From the NCBI GenBank assembly GCA_020086605.1, contig JACBWW010000023.1:15001-79000 (forward strand): DNA of 64,000 bases, read 5' to 3'. Numbering within the stretch: the first letter of the stretch is position 1; every line of letters starts with the position of its first letter. The position numbers and the translations under genes were made by a program. Origin of the DNA: Lanius collurio (taxonomy: Eukaryota; Chordata; Aves; Passeriformes; Laniidae). Shown here in pieces: positions 27,901 to 39,202 of the stretch. Under the pieces are notes generated by a model. That model was not told where the DNA came from. It did no database searches and was given only the letters and a program-made list of their open reading frames with translations.

Positions 27901-30859
27901 TAGTTCTGATACCCTAAAAGGATGTTATTGCTGAACATCTTGGTGCTGTTTTTTGCAGGTTACAAAACTGAACCCACTAGTTTGGGAGAAAGAAAAATCT
28001 TTCGTTCACCAGTTGTCCTACTTGCCCTGATGCCCATTTCCAAGCCAGGCCTACAAGCTCCATTTTCTTCTACATTTGTGCACCAGATTTACCCAACCAG
28101 TTACAGGGTTCTTGTAGTTCCTGGTGGCGTGCACAGATTTGACAACTTGCTTCATCCAACTTTGAACATCCACCATTCTTTTTTCAAATACTGTGATTGT
28201 ATGCCCTGTGCTGTTCCTCTTGGCGGTTCTGGGCTTCATTCTCAGCTTTCCCAACTGCAGGTCATTTATTCTTCTCTTGCCCTTGACAGGAAGGATAATT
28301 GCTCTATACTTTGGGTGTTTGCATGCAGCACTCAGTACATATTTACTAATTAGATGGCAAGTTACTTTTCCTGGTTGAGCTGTGGGCTTTTAACCTTCTG
28401 TCCTGGAATATGTTCTTCATGCCCACAAGCTTCCAACTTTCCTTTTTTCTATGCCTGTTTCAGCTTGAATTTGCTTTAATTCTGATGCCCTAAATGGGGA
28501 GATCCATACCCAATTCTCCAGGCCATGTGGTACAGAGACTTGGCCTATCCTTCTGGGGCAGACATGCTTTGACTCATATTCTAGGATTTTGTTTTGCTTT
28601 TTATGGCCACAAAAGCTTGCTTGCTATCTTATGAATGATAAATGTGCCCAGGTCACTGTCAGCTGAGATGTTTGCACTTCACTGCAAAACTATTATTGTT
28701 ATTTGTCCCTAAAAGCATTCACTTTTTACACTGTTGGGTTTTTGACCACTCAAAACTCAGGTTCATCCCTTTGCTCTTGTGGAAGTCGTCTGGCCTTGCC
28801 TGTGTCCTGATAAAGCCTCCCTTGGGCTGAAGCAGAGTTACACTCTCACCTTTATGGCCTGCATTTGGAAGAATCAATTCATTACCTTCAGTGACCGTGG
28901 TCTGCAGTGAGACAGCAAACGTGGCCAGAGGATGTTCTGTAACTGGTCATATGCAGGAACACAGGTCCTTGCAGCTCCTGTGGCCATTCCCCAGCAGCTG
29001 GCTGTAGCTAATATACTCACACAGTGGCTGTAAAAGACTCCTATGCCCTGGACTAATCTGTCTGATGGAATAGGATGAGTTTCAACTACTAAACCCTCCC
29101 TCCTGAGGCCAAATGCTTTAAAGTAAGATCTGATGCAGATCCTTATCCTAGGATTGTCAATAATATTTTCAGAGCACGTCACCTCTTTTTCCTTTCAAAT
29201 GTAGTTTATTAATTTACTGATCTTTCCAAGTCAGATAGTAGTTAATATACACTATTGTGCAAATTGGGTGGAGTTGATTTAATTAATAAATAATACAGAG
29301 TTTAGTTTAAAATTTACATTAGTATTACCAGTAACAGCATGCAAAAGTTATAATTAGGAGCCCTCCTCTCCATACAAGCACACTAAAATGTAGAATTTAG
29401 TTACCAACTTCCCAAAATTAAAGCTGCAGGGTTTTTTTTTGTGTGTCTTCTCACTCTGAAGCTTTAATGTTTCAGGCTTTTCTCCACTACTCTGATGCCT
29501 AACAGAAACTTCCATTGTCGAAATGTTTTTATTTAAGGTTACTTATCTACAGGGCTCACAACATTTTAATAAAGTTAAACCAACAAAATCTGAGATAAGT
29601 GAAAATCATGGAATATTACTTCTCCACCACCAAAAAAAAAAAAAAAAAGAAAGAAGGGCTTTGTATAGGTAGATCTGGAAATGGTTCTCTCTTTGGTCAT
29701 TGCAAGAAATAAAGTTCTTTCCCCAAGGGGTGATGCTTCTGAGAAATGTGTGGAGTGCTGCTTGGTAAGAAGGTGGCCTGCTTGGCTCCAAACCTTTGAA
29801 ATGAGGCTTTAATGCTGCAAAGGGGTTCATGCACATGGGCACTACCATGAGCACTCTGTTGAGGCTCCAGGGTTGGCTTTAATAAAAGAGATGTGGCCTG
29901 GCTTGTGGCAGGACTGTGATTTCCATTGTCCAGAATCATGGGCCTTTGCATTTCTTATTGTATTTATGAAAAATATTTGATGCTGTGAATAATTCAGACA
30001 ACTTCTAGGTTATTGGGCTGCCCTTTTAATCTTTTGTTTTGTTTTGCTTTTGAACACATTTTCAAACTTGTGGTTTCCAAATGGTTACAACTGTCATTTC
30101 TCTCCGGCATAACTCAATTAAGGAAAGTCTCATGACACTTCATATTTTTTTGGTTTATATGTGGAAATTCCCTGTCAAGAATAATAACAATTTCTAGTTG
30201 TGAGTTCTTGGGTTTGCAAACTTGGAATGTGTTTTCTATGGGTCCTCATAATTTTTCATGCTAGGGTGAACATTCTTGGTTTGCACTTTGAATATTTGGT
30301 AAAACAAATACACAAAATATGTGAAAAGTTAATAAATATAAAAATAGGAATGAATTTTGCAAGGAATTTCCAAGTATTTGTGCAGCACTGACTCTTGCAC
30401 ATCTTCTGTTTTTGCCTGAAGAATTGGTCTTCCTTTAAGCATTCACATTTAAGCAGCTGGATTCATTATTGAACCAACTATCAACAATAAAGGGATATGG
30501 CCTTTATCCAATTTAATAAATCTTTGAGGACTGCAGAAAGAATACACTTGTCTTTAAGGACCAGCCTGTCCAAATGAAAACTAAACAGGAACTCAGATCA
30601 AATTCTTGCTTGTGGATGCATTGTGAAAGCCAGCTGTTCAGTGTTTTGCAATAGAAATTAGTATTTTTTACAAAGAATTATTCTTCTTTTGATGGCCTAC
30701 AATGTTAATTCTCTTTTTTTTTATTTTTCTCATTTATTTTTCCTTCTCCTTTGACATGGAGATCAGAATCTGGCCTATATGTTGTAATATGGTAAGAGAA
30801 GTATACAAATATAAGTGTGTTTAAATATGTGAGTACAAGTTAGACTATTAAATCAAAGA
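24920..30859. other. Non-coding stretch, no gene seen
   Basis: AT-rich sequence. The largest open frame (27,922-28,353 on the + strand, 143 codons) has no domain, is overlapped by an open frame on the other strand and lacks a credible splice donor. A 17-base poly-A lies at 29,632-29,648 with no polyadenylation signal before it. No transposon was recognised. Confidence 0.55.
29632..29648. repeat. Poly-A tract, 17 bases
   Basis: A simple A run followed by GAAAGAAGGG. No polyadenylation hexamer or target duplication was seen beside it. Confidence 0.9.
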
Positions 30860-31500
30860 ACCTTGCCATGTTTATTAATGTTGTGTTACGAGATTAAAGC
30901 TATAATTTAGAGTTACAGGAATTATAAACAACTCTTTAGCAAGTGATATACTAACCATAATAACTTTTAAAGGGTGGAGTGTAATTTATTCAACGTTGTA
31001 AGGAAAAATAAGGTAAATGAGTTAGCTTAGGGGTGGGGCAGCAGCAAACTGCTTGTGGAGACTCTTACTCCCTGAGGTGATAGAGGTTAAATGCATTACA
31101 GAGCTTATAGGCTGGCTCCCTAGAGAGAAGGGGGCCAGACGTTTCTAGCTGACATGTCAAGGACACCACACATTTGCCCTTCTCACTAATGGCATGATAC
31201 TGAGCTGATAGCCAGGCTGCAGCAGCGATTTCCAGAGAGAAAAATGGAACACAATAGGTGGCTCCTAATTAGAGAGGAGGGCAAGAGGCTGGCACAAGCC
31301 TAGTGTTTAAGAGGCCGACTAACTGAAGGCACAGTGAGCCTGAGACCACTAATACAAACTTGGAATAGTGTTAAAGGATTAGTGGCCAAGAAGACAGCTT
31401 AGGTGAAGTGTCCATAAAAAAGCCTTCTCCAGTGTAACCTTCCTAAGGAAAGTCTGGACATTAAACTCAGGCCAGGACTTGCACCACTGAAAACATTCTG
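30860..31500. promoter_or_regulatory. Candidate conserved regulatory block
   Basis: This is a repeat-free block of mixed composition with GATTAAAGC, CTAATTAG (near 31,266) and CACTAATAC-type cores, and CAGCAGC and CTGACATGTCA segments. All frames are interrupted by stops. The balanced, repeat-free, motif-dense texture is what vertebrate conserved non-coding elements look like. This is inference from texture only. Confidence 0.3.
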
Positions 31501-31559
31501 CTGCTTCAACTGGTTTTATAAATGGGTTGTCTCTCAAATTTCCACTCTAATTCACTAAT

Positions 31560-31800
31560 TTTACTCAAGAGAAGCAGGACAGATACATAGAAACAGGAGG
31601 GAGGGATACACTACGGTGATGGGGGGGGGATGTGTCAGTGGATATGCACATGAAAGAAGATGCCTGGGGAGTGGCAGGATTACTGTGTTAAGAAGAGAAA
31701 GTTGTAAAGAGATTAGAGTATAAAAGTGAATAAAGGAAGACTTGGAGTAGGGAGATGGAAGTGCAAGGAGGGAAGGAAAATTAAGAAGAAGGGCCCCTAG
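31560..31800 (+). repeat. Purine-rich stretch with a G9 run
   Basis: The + strand is strongly biased to A and G, including nine G at 31,621-31,629 and repeated GGAGGGAGGG, AAGAAGAGAAAG and GGAAGGAAAA segments. Purine-rich mirror-like DNA can form triplex or quadruplex structures, but no function is shown by the sequence. Confidence 0.6.
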
Positions 31801-32929
31801 TTTTTCTCAGCGTCACAACTCAACCAAAAGTTATTTCACACTATATTTGAGAACTCCAGACTCTTTAAAAAAAACCCCAAATATCACCACTTGTGTTTTA
31901 GAGATCTTTTAGCTAGCAGATGCTGTATAATAACATATTGATGAGGCTTGGACCTGGAGAAACACAGCAAACCAAAGCTGTGACTCTTACTTTCAAAGCT
32001 ATTTTACTGCAGCTGTTTTAAGTCTCATCAGAAAGTTGTTTCTCTTAAAGTCCTTTTAACATCACTCTTCCTGAAAGTCTCAGATACAGAGGGGATTACA
32101 TAGGTAAGCAGATAGCCTAGAACGTGGAGCCATGTGCTAGGAGAGCAATATTGCTGCTTTATGAATAATCTCTTGACAAATCTTAGACATTGTCTTGAAG
32201 AGCTTGATGAGAAAATGATAGCTAACATGAGAAAAAGAAGGATTTAAAGACCAGTACCATTCCAGTATTTTCTGCTGCACTGAGTCAGACGTTTAGACAG
32301 AGGAAGTGAGAAGCTGGAGGTGTGGGTTTTACGTGTTGGCTAGAATGGGTTTTGAGCTTAGCTGCTTGGTAGCAGAGATGTGCAAATGTTGCAATAGATC
32401 ACACTAGAAGGTAGGTGGAAGGAAATGCTTGATTGATTAAAGTACACGGCACACAGAGAGCAACAAAAAGCACATATCTGCTGCTCCTCTGCCAGCCTCT
32501 TGCCTTTCCAGCTACCTCTCTTGCCCAACAAGCCTCAAGAATGCACACTCCCTTAATCCCCTGCTGGGATTTGGGGCTTGGTGGAAGAAGGGACCTTCAG
32601 CAGCAGGAGGGAGGGTTGTTTGGAGAATGAAATTCAGTAAACTCCAACCTCCGAATGAACCTGCTGGGTCTGATTTGCTGCCAGCCCCTGGGAACAAAAC
32701 TGCAGCACTCAGTTCCTGAATCCCATCAGCTCCCACAGCCTGGAGGGTTCACACTGCTCTATCTGGCACCTCTTCCCATGTCAGAACAAGGCATTGTGTG
32801 TGTGATTTCAACATGCTTCTGGTTTTGTTCTAACTGCCAAGAAACACTAGTTGTGTTATTATGAAATGATTGAGGAGTATTTGCTCATACAAATTATTTG
32901 TTTTAAGAGTTTAGTAATTAAATGTCAAC
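31801..32929. other. Non-coding stretch, no gene seen
   Basis: Ordinary composition with a slightly GC-richer patch at 32,480-32,790. Open frames there occur on both strands and look like a compositional effect. There is nothing else to report. Confidence 0.5.
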
Positions 32930-33480
32930 ACAGAGTGTTAGTGTCTGAAAAGCTCTTGTGTGAAAGCCCTGCTCTAACTTGAAACTACAATACACTGTTT
33001 CTCTTCTCAAAACAGATTTGTTTGAAACACCCTGTCCAGTAGAATGCATCTCGCTGTAACACGCATGGTCTTTGGCCTTCAAAGACACCCTTGTGCAAAG
33101 GGCGTGTTGCATTAATTTGTTCAGCCAATTTAGGGTGTGTGGCATTAATTTGTTTGGCCAATTTGTTTAGAATCTGGCAGGGCATAGGCATCCAGAGCAA
33201 TGTCTGTGCATAATGCCTGTGTCATCTCTACACCAGATCTCAAGAGCAAGAGATTTACTGCGTGATGCCAGGCCACACCTTGAGCTGGTGCTCAGGGGAA
33301 CAAAGGCAGCAACCAAAGCAACGCAGTGCTTGCTGAGGGCGAGTATGAAAATGCATTTCATACTTTGAACAAGTGGTTTCCACACACAGTGCCTGCACTG
33401 CAGGAGTAAGTGCTGGTATGAGTTCACTTCCAGCACTGACTCTACTCACCTGGGCCACAGTGGGTGATAATCACACCCAC
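32930..33480 (-). other. Unidentified possible old insert, minus strand
   Basis: This segment has more CpG and a more balanced composition than its flanks. Several overlapping minus-strand frames run through it (63-89 codons). One includes a 33-base tandem duplication that gives QINATHP and then QINATRP. The texture would suit a decayed repeat or retroelement, but I recognise no retroviral or LINE motif, no long terminal repeat ends and no polyadenylation signal. The identity is unknown. A repeat-library search is the decisive test. Confidence 0.15.
33100..33165. repeat. 33-base tandem duplication
   Basis: Copy one (33,100-33,132) and copy two (33,133-33,165) both run GGG-GTGT-GCATTAATTTGTT-GCCAATTT with about five mismatches. 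The unit length is a multiple of three, so minus-strand frames stay open through both copies. The divergence indicates an old duplication. Confidence 0.85.
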
Positions 33481-33859
33481 AGTAAGCCCCACTTCACCTT
33501 GGTGAAAAGCCATGCACACAATTAAGTATGAAATGACTGTTTTGGTGCAGTAGTGTGTAGCTCACTGCAGAATGCTAATGCTAAAGCCCATCGAGCTTCT
33601 GACTTACATAGAAATAAGGTATTTTAATCATAAATAATTTTGTAAGATGCTTCTCTCTCATTCCTATTTCCTGTCGTGCTCAAGAGGAATGGTAATGTGC
33701 TTTCCAAGATATTTCTTTGTAAGGATCAGTTAGTTATAATTAAAAATTGCAAAGGTGAGCAAGGTCTAACTGAAAAGTAAACAGCTGTTGTTCAAAATGT
33801 GAACACCAACGGACTTCAACAGCACTAGGTTTTACATTGAATTGTTGATGAAAATACTC

Positions 33860-33968
33860 GGGGGTTTTGTTGTGTTTTTTTTTGTTGTTGTTGTTTGTTT
33901 TTGTTTTGTTTTTGGTTTTGTCTTTTGTTTTGGGGTTTTTTTTTTGTTTTGTTTTGGTTTTTTTTGTT
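33860..33968 (+). repeat. T/G-only simple tract, 109 bases
   Basis: The + strand is built almost entirely of T and G (one C), with GTTG repeats, GTTTT repeats and a GGGG followed by ten T. Such strand-asymmetric T/G tracts, A/C on the other strand, are frequent in bird genomes. The overlapping 75-codon open frame is only the translation of this tract. Confidence 0.9.
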
Positions 33969-36705
33969 CCTAGCAGGCAACAAGGTCTGGGATTAGAACT
34001 CGTGGAAAAGACTGTAACACTTTTTATTTTCCATAGAAATTATTTTTCACAAAAGCCTGTATCACCAGTTAATTTTCTTCAGAATTTAGGCTAAATGTCC
34101 CAAGATTTGTATTGTAGTTCTGGGAATACATCTGTATTCTGAGAAAGACAGGCAGTGAGGTTAGTGGCATCATGGAAGAGCTTCTGCTTGACTTAGATTT
34201 TTTCACCTTGGTTGTCCACACTGCTGAATTTAACAGAGTAGGTAAGTGCAAGAAGGATGTCAGGCCTAGATGTGCATACATCTAGCCCTTCTTAAACACC
34301 TTTATATTGTGAGCTGCTGCCAAATGATAGAGTAGGCTGAGAAATTTGTGACATTTACAAAGATGTCCTTATATAGTGATTTAAAAACACATTACTAAGT
34401 CACTGGGCTTATTCACTGGGCACCTGAGAGTGAGGTGTCACTGAGATGTTGGAGACTGAAATGTGTGCTTTCCGCATCACGTATGAAATGCCAAAAAATC
34501 AGGTGTGCTCCCATTTCCCAGAATAAGACTGTACATTTCAGAGTGTGCTTAGGATACTAATGGATGACCTACGGTGAGTTATACACTGTGCAATCTAAAG
34601 CCAAGGGCTTTATATCAGGCTTAGAGATTTTGAATGGTAACACACTCTTCAAAGAGCCTAAAAGTAATTAGCCTTTCTCTCCAAGTTGACACACTTATAT
34701 TTTTGATATCAGGAATAAGGAAAAAGACTAAGACTTCTAACCTCAAATCCATAGCACCTTAGGCACTTTCACCTTGCTGGTTTTGTTATGACAGCTCTTT
34801 GTTTGGCTGATAGTGAGTGGTGTTTTGAATAGAAGTGCTTTTGCTGTTGCTTTGCCACTTTCCGGTAATAAGGGAGGACTTGGAGGTTATGCAGCAAGGT
34901 GCTAATTGACATTAACACTCAAGACAGGAAATGCTGACACAATTTAAAATTAACATCCTGTCAATATACTGCTGACCTGTGTTAAACGTGTACTTTGTCA
35001 AACTTTCAGAATTAGATTTTAATACAGAAACTGTGTAATGTTGGGAGTATTGCTGGTCTTGAGAAAAATGAATTTAATACAGTTAGAAGTCACCTAACTG
35101 TTTCCCATTTTAGATTTCCTTTTCTCAAATAAGAAAAGTTAAATTTTGCCCTAAAAAGTCATATATATGTATAAAACCATCTAAGCCAGCTAAAAAATTA
35201 TACCATATTTTGTTCATGTTCAATTACTAAAAAAATCTGTTTTTCAGTTCTTAGTTTATTTTAGATGTTCCATTATCAATGACAATGATTCCTGGATATG
35301 GATTTTACAAAATACTGTAAAAGATATATGGCCTAATGGGCCAAACCGATTTAATTGAGTAACTTATGTATAAATTAAAATGAAATAAAAGGCTGACAGA
35401 AAAAAAAACCAAAAACATATAGTAACAGATCATAAAAGTGGCCTATTTACCAGTGTGTTATTAATATCTTAACTAAAGAACTATGAGGATATTTCCACTT
35501 ATTAGTAACTCCTGGGGTAATTGGAGAACAAAAAATTATATCATGCCACTAGTTCTCAAACAAATATTTACCAGTGGTAACTATTGGTTACTATGATGTG
35601 GTAGTATTTATCAGTAGTTATTAAAAGGAACACGAGAACTCTTGAAGCATGGTGCAGCTCTGGGTTGATGCAGTACTATTCTATTTGTTTATAGATGACA
35701 GTACTTAATTTTGTGTATAAATTGTCCCTTTGACTGCTCACATGCAGAACTCTGGTGGCACTTGCAGAGTGGCACGCTCACAAACTGTTAGGTAGCTTTG
35801 AAGAAACAAAGGTGCTCTTCACTCTCAAGCAAGACAGAGCCTTCTCCTTGGAAAGGTGGAAGGCACGAGGCAGAATGATGCCCAATAAGAGAAACAGAGC
35901 ACACTTGGGTGTGGTCTGATCTGTGGAGGAGGCTATTCCTGAACATTAATCAGAGGTTGTCCCAGGCGGTAGGAAAAGCACGAAAAGAGGCACGGAGCCA
36001 GGAAAAGGTGATGAGGAAAAGGGAAGCAATTGGAGGAGAAGATTGGGCTGTGTGGAAGGAGGTGGAGCTGGGCAGTTTGAAATGGGAGATGTCAGTAGGA
36101 GCAGACCTGCGCAAGCTCGGGGAATGTGGAAACACTTGAGGAAGGTGGTGCAAGCTGCATATCACTCCTGGCAAACTTTCTCTAAGAAAACAGTAAGTGG
36201 GTGGCCTGTTGCTGTATGAGCTTCCCACTGACGACTCCTGGGAGCAGGCCAATATTGTGTGTTGCAGTTAAGGTTACTGTGAGAGTGGAAAAATATTGGC
36301 TGTAGCCCTGGTTCTGCAAATTATTTGCACAGGACACCTATTGCCATTAATAACCAAGTGCTCTGAAAGGTGACCATCTCAGTTTGAGTGTGTGAAAAGG
36401 GGAAAAGTGTTCCCAGAGGGACACACTGCTCTAGTGGAAAGTGATTCTTTAGAGTAGCTGCCACATTAGGTGGAAAATCTCTAAAGCAACAGCTACTGGG
36501 TGATCTTATCCGGTGTTACAAGGTACTAGTTGGGCTCGTAGGAGAGCTGCTTTAATTTGGGAAGGAAGAAAATGAAAATTGTAAATGGAACATATGTTGA
36601 AGACTTGGATCTTTTCTCTGAAATTATTTGGCAAAGGACCCTCATAGCAAAATCGTCACCATCAAATGGTCTGTTTTACTCTATTTTAGTTCTTTTCCCA
36701 CCCCC
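33969..36705. other. Non-coding stretch, no gene seen
   Basis: The stretch is AT-rich, becoming purine-rich at 35,930-36,150. The 76-codon + strand frame there (35,909-36,139) is Lys/Arg/Glu-rich because of that bias and shows no domain. Nothing else is supported. Confidence 0.5.
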
Positions 36706-36732
36706 AAAAAAAAAAAAAAAAAAAAAAAAAAA
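36706..36732. repeat. Poly-A tract, 27 bases
   Basis: Twenty-seven consecutive A follow a CCCACCCCC. No AATAAA precedes it and no retrocopy is recognised upstream. An open frame read through it gives a lysine run and is not credible as protein. Confidence 0.92.
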
Positions 36733-38405
36733 TTCTTATTTGCTGTTTTTTACAACACTAAAACCAGAGCAATTTCTCAATAAGGAACTCAACTATCATG
36801 GTCACACTGTGCTCTTGGGACAAAAAAAATTGCCTTCCACTACTAAATGTTTACATTGGCTGCCAAGGTTTCTCCCGATTTCCTCTGTTGAGAATGAATA
36901 ATTAGGAAGTGAACTGGGAGGTGAAAAAGGCCTCTATGTGTTTAAGTCTAATGTCACAGCTTTCCAAGGACAAAGCTTTTAGTATGTAGAAAGATTTCTC
37001 TGTCAAGCAGATGAATTCAATAGCTAAGCAAGACAGCAAGAAGAGGAGTCAAACAAAGCAGAGAACTCCCAGCAGGCAGCTTTTATTATGCACTTACGAC
37101 AGGTACTGCATGAAATGGATGCAGAGCACACTGTATGTGGGACACACAGGCAACACACATAAGGTGTTAATAGTCTTAGTTGATGCCAAGGAAGAAAAAG
37201 AGCAGGCAGGGTCAGCTACTGTTTCCTGAGCTAAATGTTCTTGTTCTTATGGTGGTCAGAGCCAGGGGTAGTTTTACAATGTGCAAAACATGCACTTGTA
37301 ATTAAAGTGAAACTCACACTGACAGAGAAAGGGGATGGTGAATGTTGACCTCACATGCTGCATCTGTAGAGCATTTGGGGACACATTCTTTCACCAGAAG
37401 TGATGTTGGCTTCTGATATTTTTCTAATAAGACGTGAACAGGAATAAAGTTCTGTGTTAATTTGTATGCATGGGATGAAGCCATTTCTCTGGAGAAGGCA
37501 GTGATGATGGTACCTTAGAAGAGAGAACCACTCCTCTATATTTTTTTAATTCTCCATTCTTCTATTTAAAAATAAGGGTTTTGCCATTGCTTGTAAGCAG
37601 TGGAATTTAAAATAGTAAATAGGAGAAAGGAAAAACCTTTTTTTCTTTCTGTTTGTTTTCTACTGTAAACTGTTCAATACTCTGTTCACATAGCTATTTG
37701 GGCAGAAAAGTCCCTGATGTACCTTACTAACACATCTACCCAAATCTAGCTTGTAAATTTCTTTGGAAATCTACTCTTTTAAAAGAAACTTGAAATAGGA
37801 GCCACTGGAAACCTTGTCCATTTTCAGATGCATCTTGGCTGATATAGGTGGGCCTACAGAGAGAAAAGTGTGGAATTTTTGTCAGAACCAGTGTGCTGTA
37901 GAGAAGGTGGATGGAAAGTCAGTCCATATGAATAGAGAGTCTCAGATCCCCAGCTGTTGAGTCATGGCTTGAGCTGCTGTTTTCTGCTTGCCTGGGGGAA
38001 GATCTCTCCCCTGGTGTTTTGAATTGAGGATTGCTGGGGAAGACAAGAAAATCTGCCCCCTGCTCTAGCCCTCCTAGACTTTTTAATCTCCTGCAGTAAC
38101 CAAAGAATCAACAAGTACATCATCTTCCTTGAAGAGAGATAAGAGCCTTTAAGAGGCAGAACACTCTACCTTCCAACAAACTCGTGCATAGAAGGTTAAT
38201 TTAGAGAGTGAGGTATCTGTGTATGTTGGACAAATGGGGAGCTGAAGGGATTCTTTTTATTCCTCCCATTCTCTTAGCCTTGGCCATTGAGTGCAGGTTG
38301 AACGTATGACTTTACATTATGGAGCACCTCTCCATCACCCAGGCCTTTGTCAATTCACCAAATGTGACAATTATAGCATTTCAGAGATGAGACTTTCTAA
38401 TCCTA
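36733..38405. other. Non-coding stretch, no gene seen
   Basis: AT-rich sequence with short chance frames. A few poly-A/T runs under 12 bases are present. No splice pair stood out on either strand. Confidence 0.5.
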
Positions 38406-38594
38406 TTACTCATTCATCAACCTGCGGATGATAGCAGAAGCCAGATCGAACTGTGCCAAAAGAGCAGCGAGGAGCCTTCTCCAGTGCTGTGAAACTAGGC
38501 TTAGCTCAGGCACAATAGGTGTGTAATTTAAGGTTTTGTTGAGCTGAAATCCAATCACATACTTGACTGGTAGATCACAGAAAGACACAGACAA
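38406..38594 (-). other. Minus-strand open frame with codon-like texture
   Basis: On the minus strand a frame of 62 codons ends in a double stop and finishes with a segment reading LLAALLAQFDLASAIIRRL, an amphipathic helix-like run. Within the frame an acceptor-like CTACCAG precedes a VKYVIGFQ segment, so it could be a terminal exon or a decayed retrocopy. I recognise no family, find no upstream exon, and a frame this long is expected by chance. The CpG content is slightly above the neighbourhood. Confidence 0.12.
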
Positions 38595-39077
38595 AAAGAA
38601 TGAGATAATTCTACCTCATACAAACACTTGAATCCGGCTTTGACTTAATAACAAGTGTGTGATCAACCTTACACTGTTTCTTTCTTTTTAATTTTTTTTC
38701 AATTTTTATTTGAATCTAGAAATGGGATGGCACTGAAATACTTTGCCTACTTGGGTGTCAGCCAATAATATGAAGAAAAAAAAATACCAGAAAGAAATGG
38801 AGGTACTTGTTTAGATAAGTAAATCTAAAATGTACAGATGCTCATTACTTGAAAGATAATCAGAAAATTTTTGTTCCAGGCTTAGCTCAGTGCTATCTTG
38901 TCAGTATCTAGTACCTGTTGCTTTCCCAAAGATGGGGAGAATCTAGCAGAAATATGAGGAGAAGAAAGCCAAAAAAAACCCAAAAAACCATGACTACAGG
39001 GAAAAAACTATACTGTGAACATTATTGCCCTCTCTCTCTTGCTCCTAAAATGCTCCTTTAATTTTGTCCTGTTTCAG
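38595..39077. other. Non-coding stretch, no gene seen
   Basis: AT-rich sequence with T-rich and A-rich short runs. The last 25 bases form the polypyrimidine tract and acceptor of the candidate exon that follows. Confidence 0.5.
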
Positions 39078-39202
39078 ACATGGGAGCTCTTGTGTGTGGG
39101 TGGATGCCGGGTGCTGCAGCCCTGTGTCACTGCTGGTCATGTACACACAGGGGGCTGGGAGCCTGGAGGAGAGGAACCACTCTCTCTTCTGGGAATAGAA
39201 AA
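39078..39202 (+). other. Candidate exon with strong splice sites
   Basis: A TTTTGTCCTGTTTCAG acceptor and an AGAAAA|GTGAGT donor bound 125 bases that are much richer in G and C than the AT-rich flanks on both sides. Two frames are open throughout. One begins TWELLCVGGCRVLQ and leaves in phase 2, and the other begins MGALVCGWMPG. Two open frames and no recognised domain make it impossible to assign a protein. A non-coding RNA exon, an exonised GC-rich insert and a chance pseudo-exon are all possible. Confidence 0.2.

Noticed and set aside
27922..28353. 143-codon + strand open frame as a gene
   Set aside because: An overlapping minus-strand frame and a second + frame exist, no domain is seen, and no donor or polyadenylation signal fits.
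33925..33950. TTTTGGGG telomere-like repeat
   Set aside because: It occurs once within a general T/G simple tract, without tandem repetition of a telomeric unit.
36557..36732. Poly-A of 27 bases as the tail of a retrocopy
   Set aside because: No AATAAA precedes it, no known transcript is recognised upstream and no target-site duplication was found.
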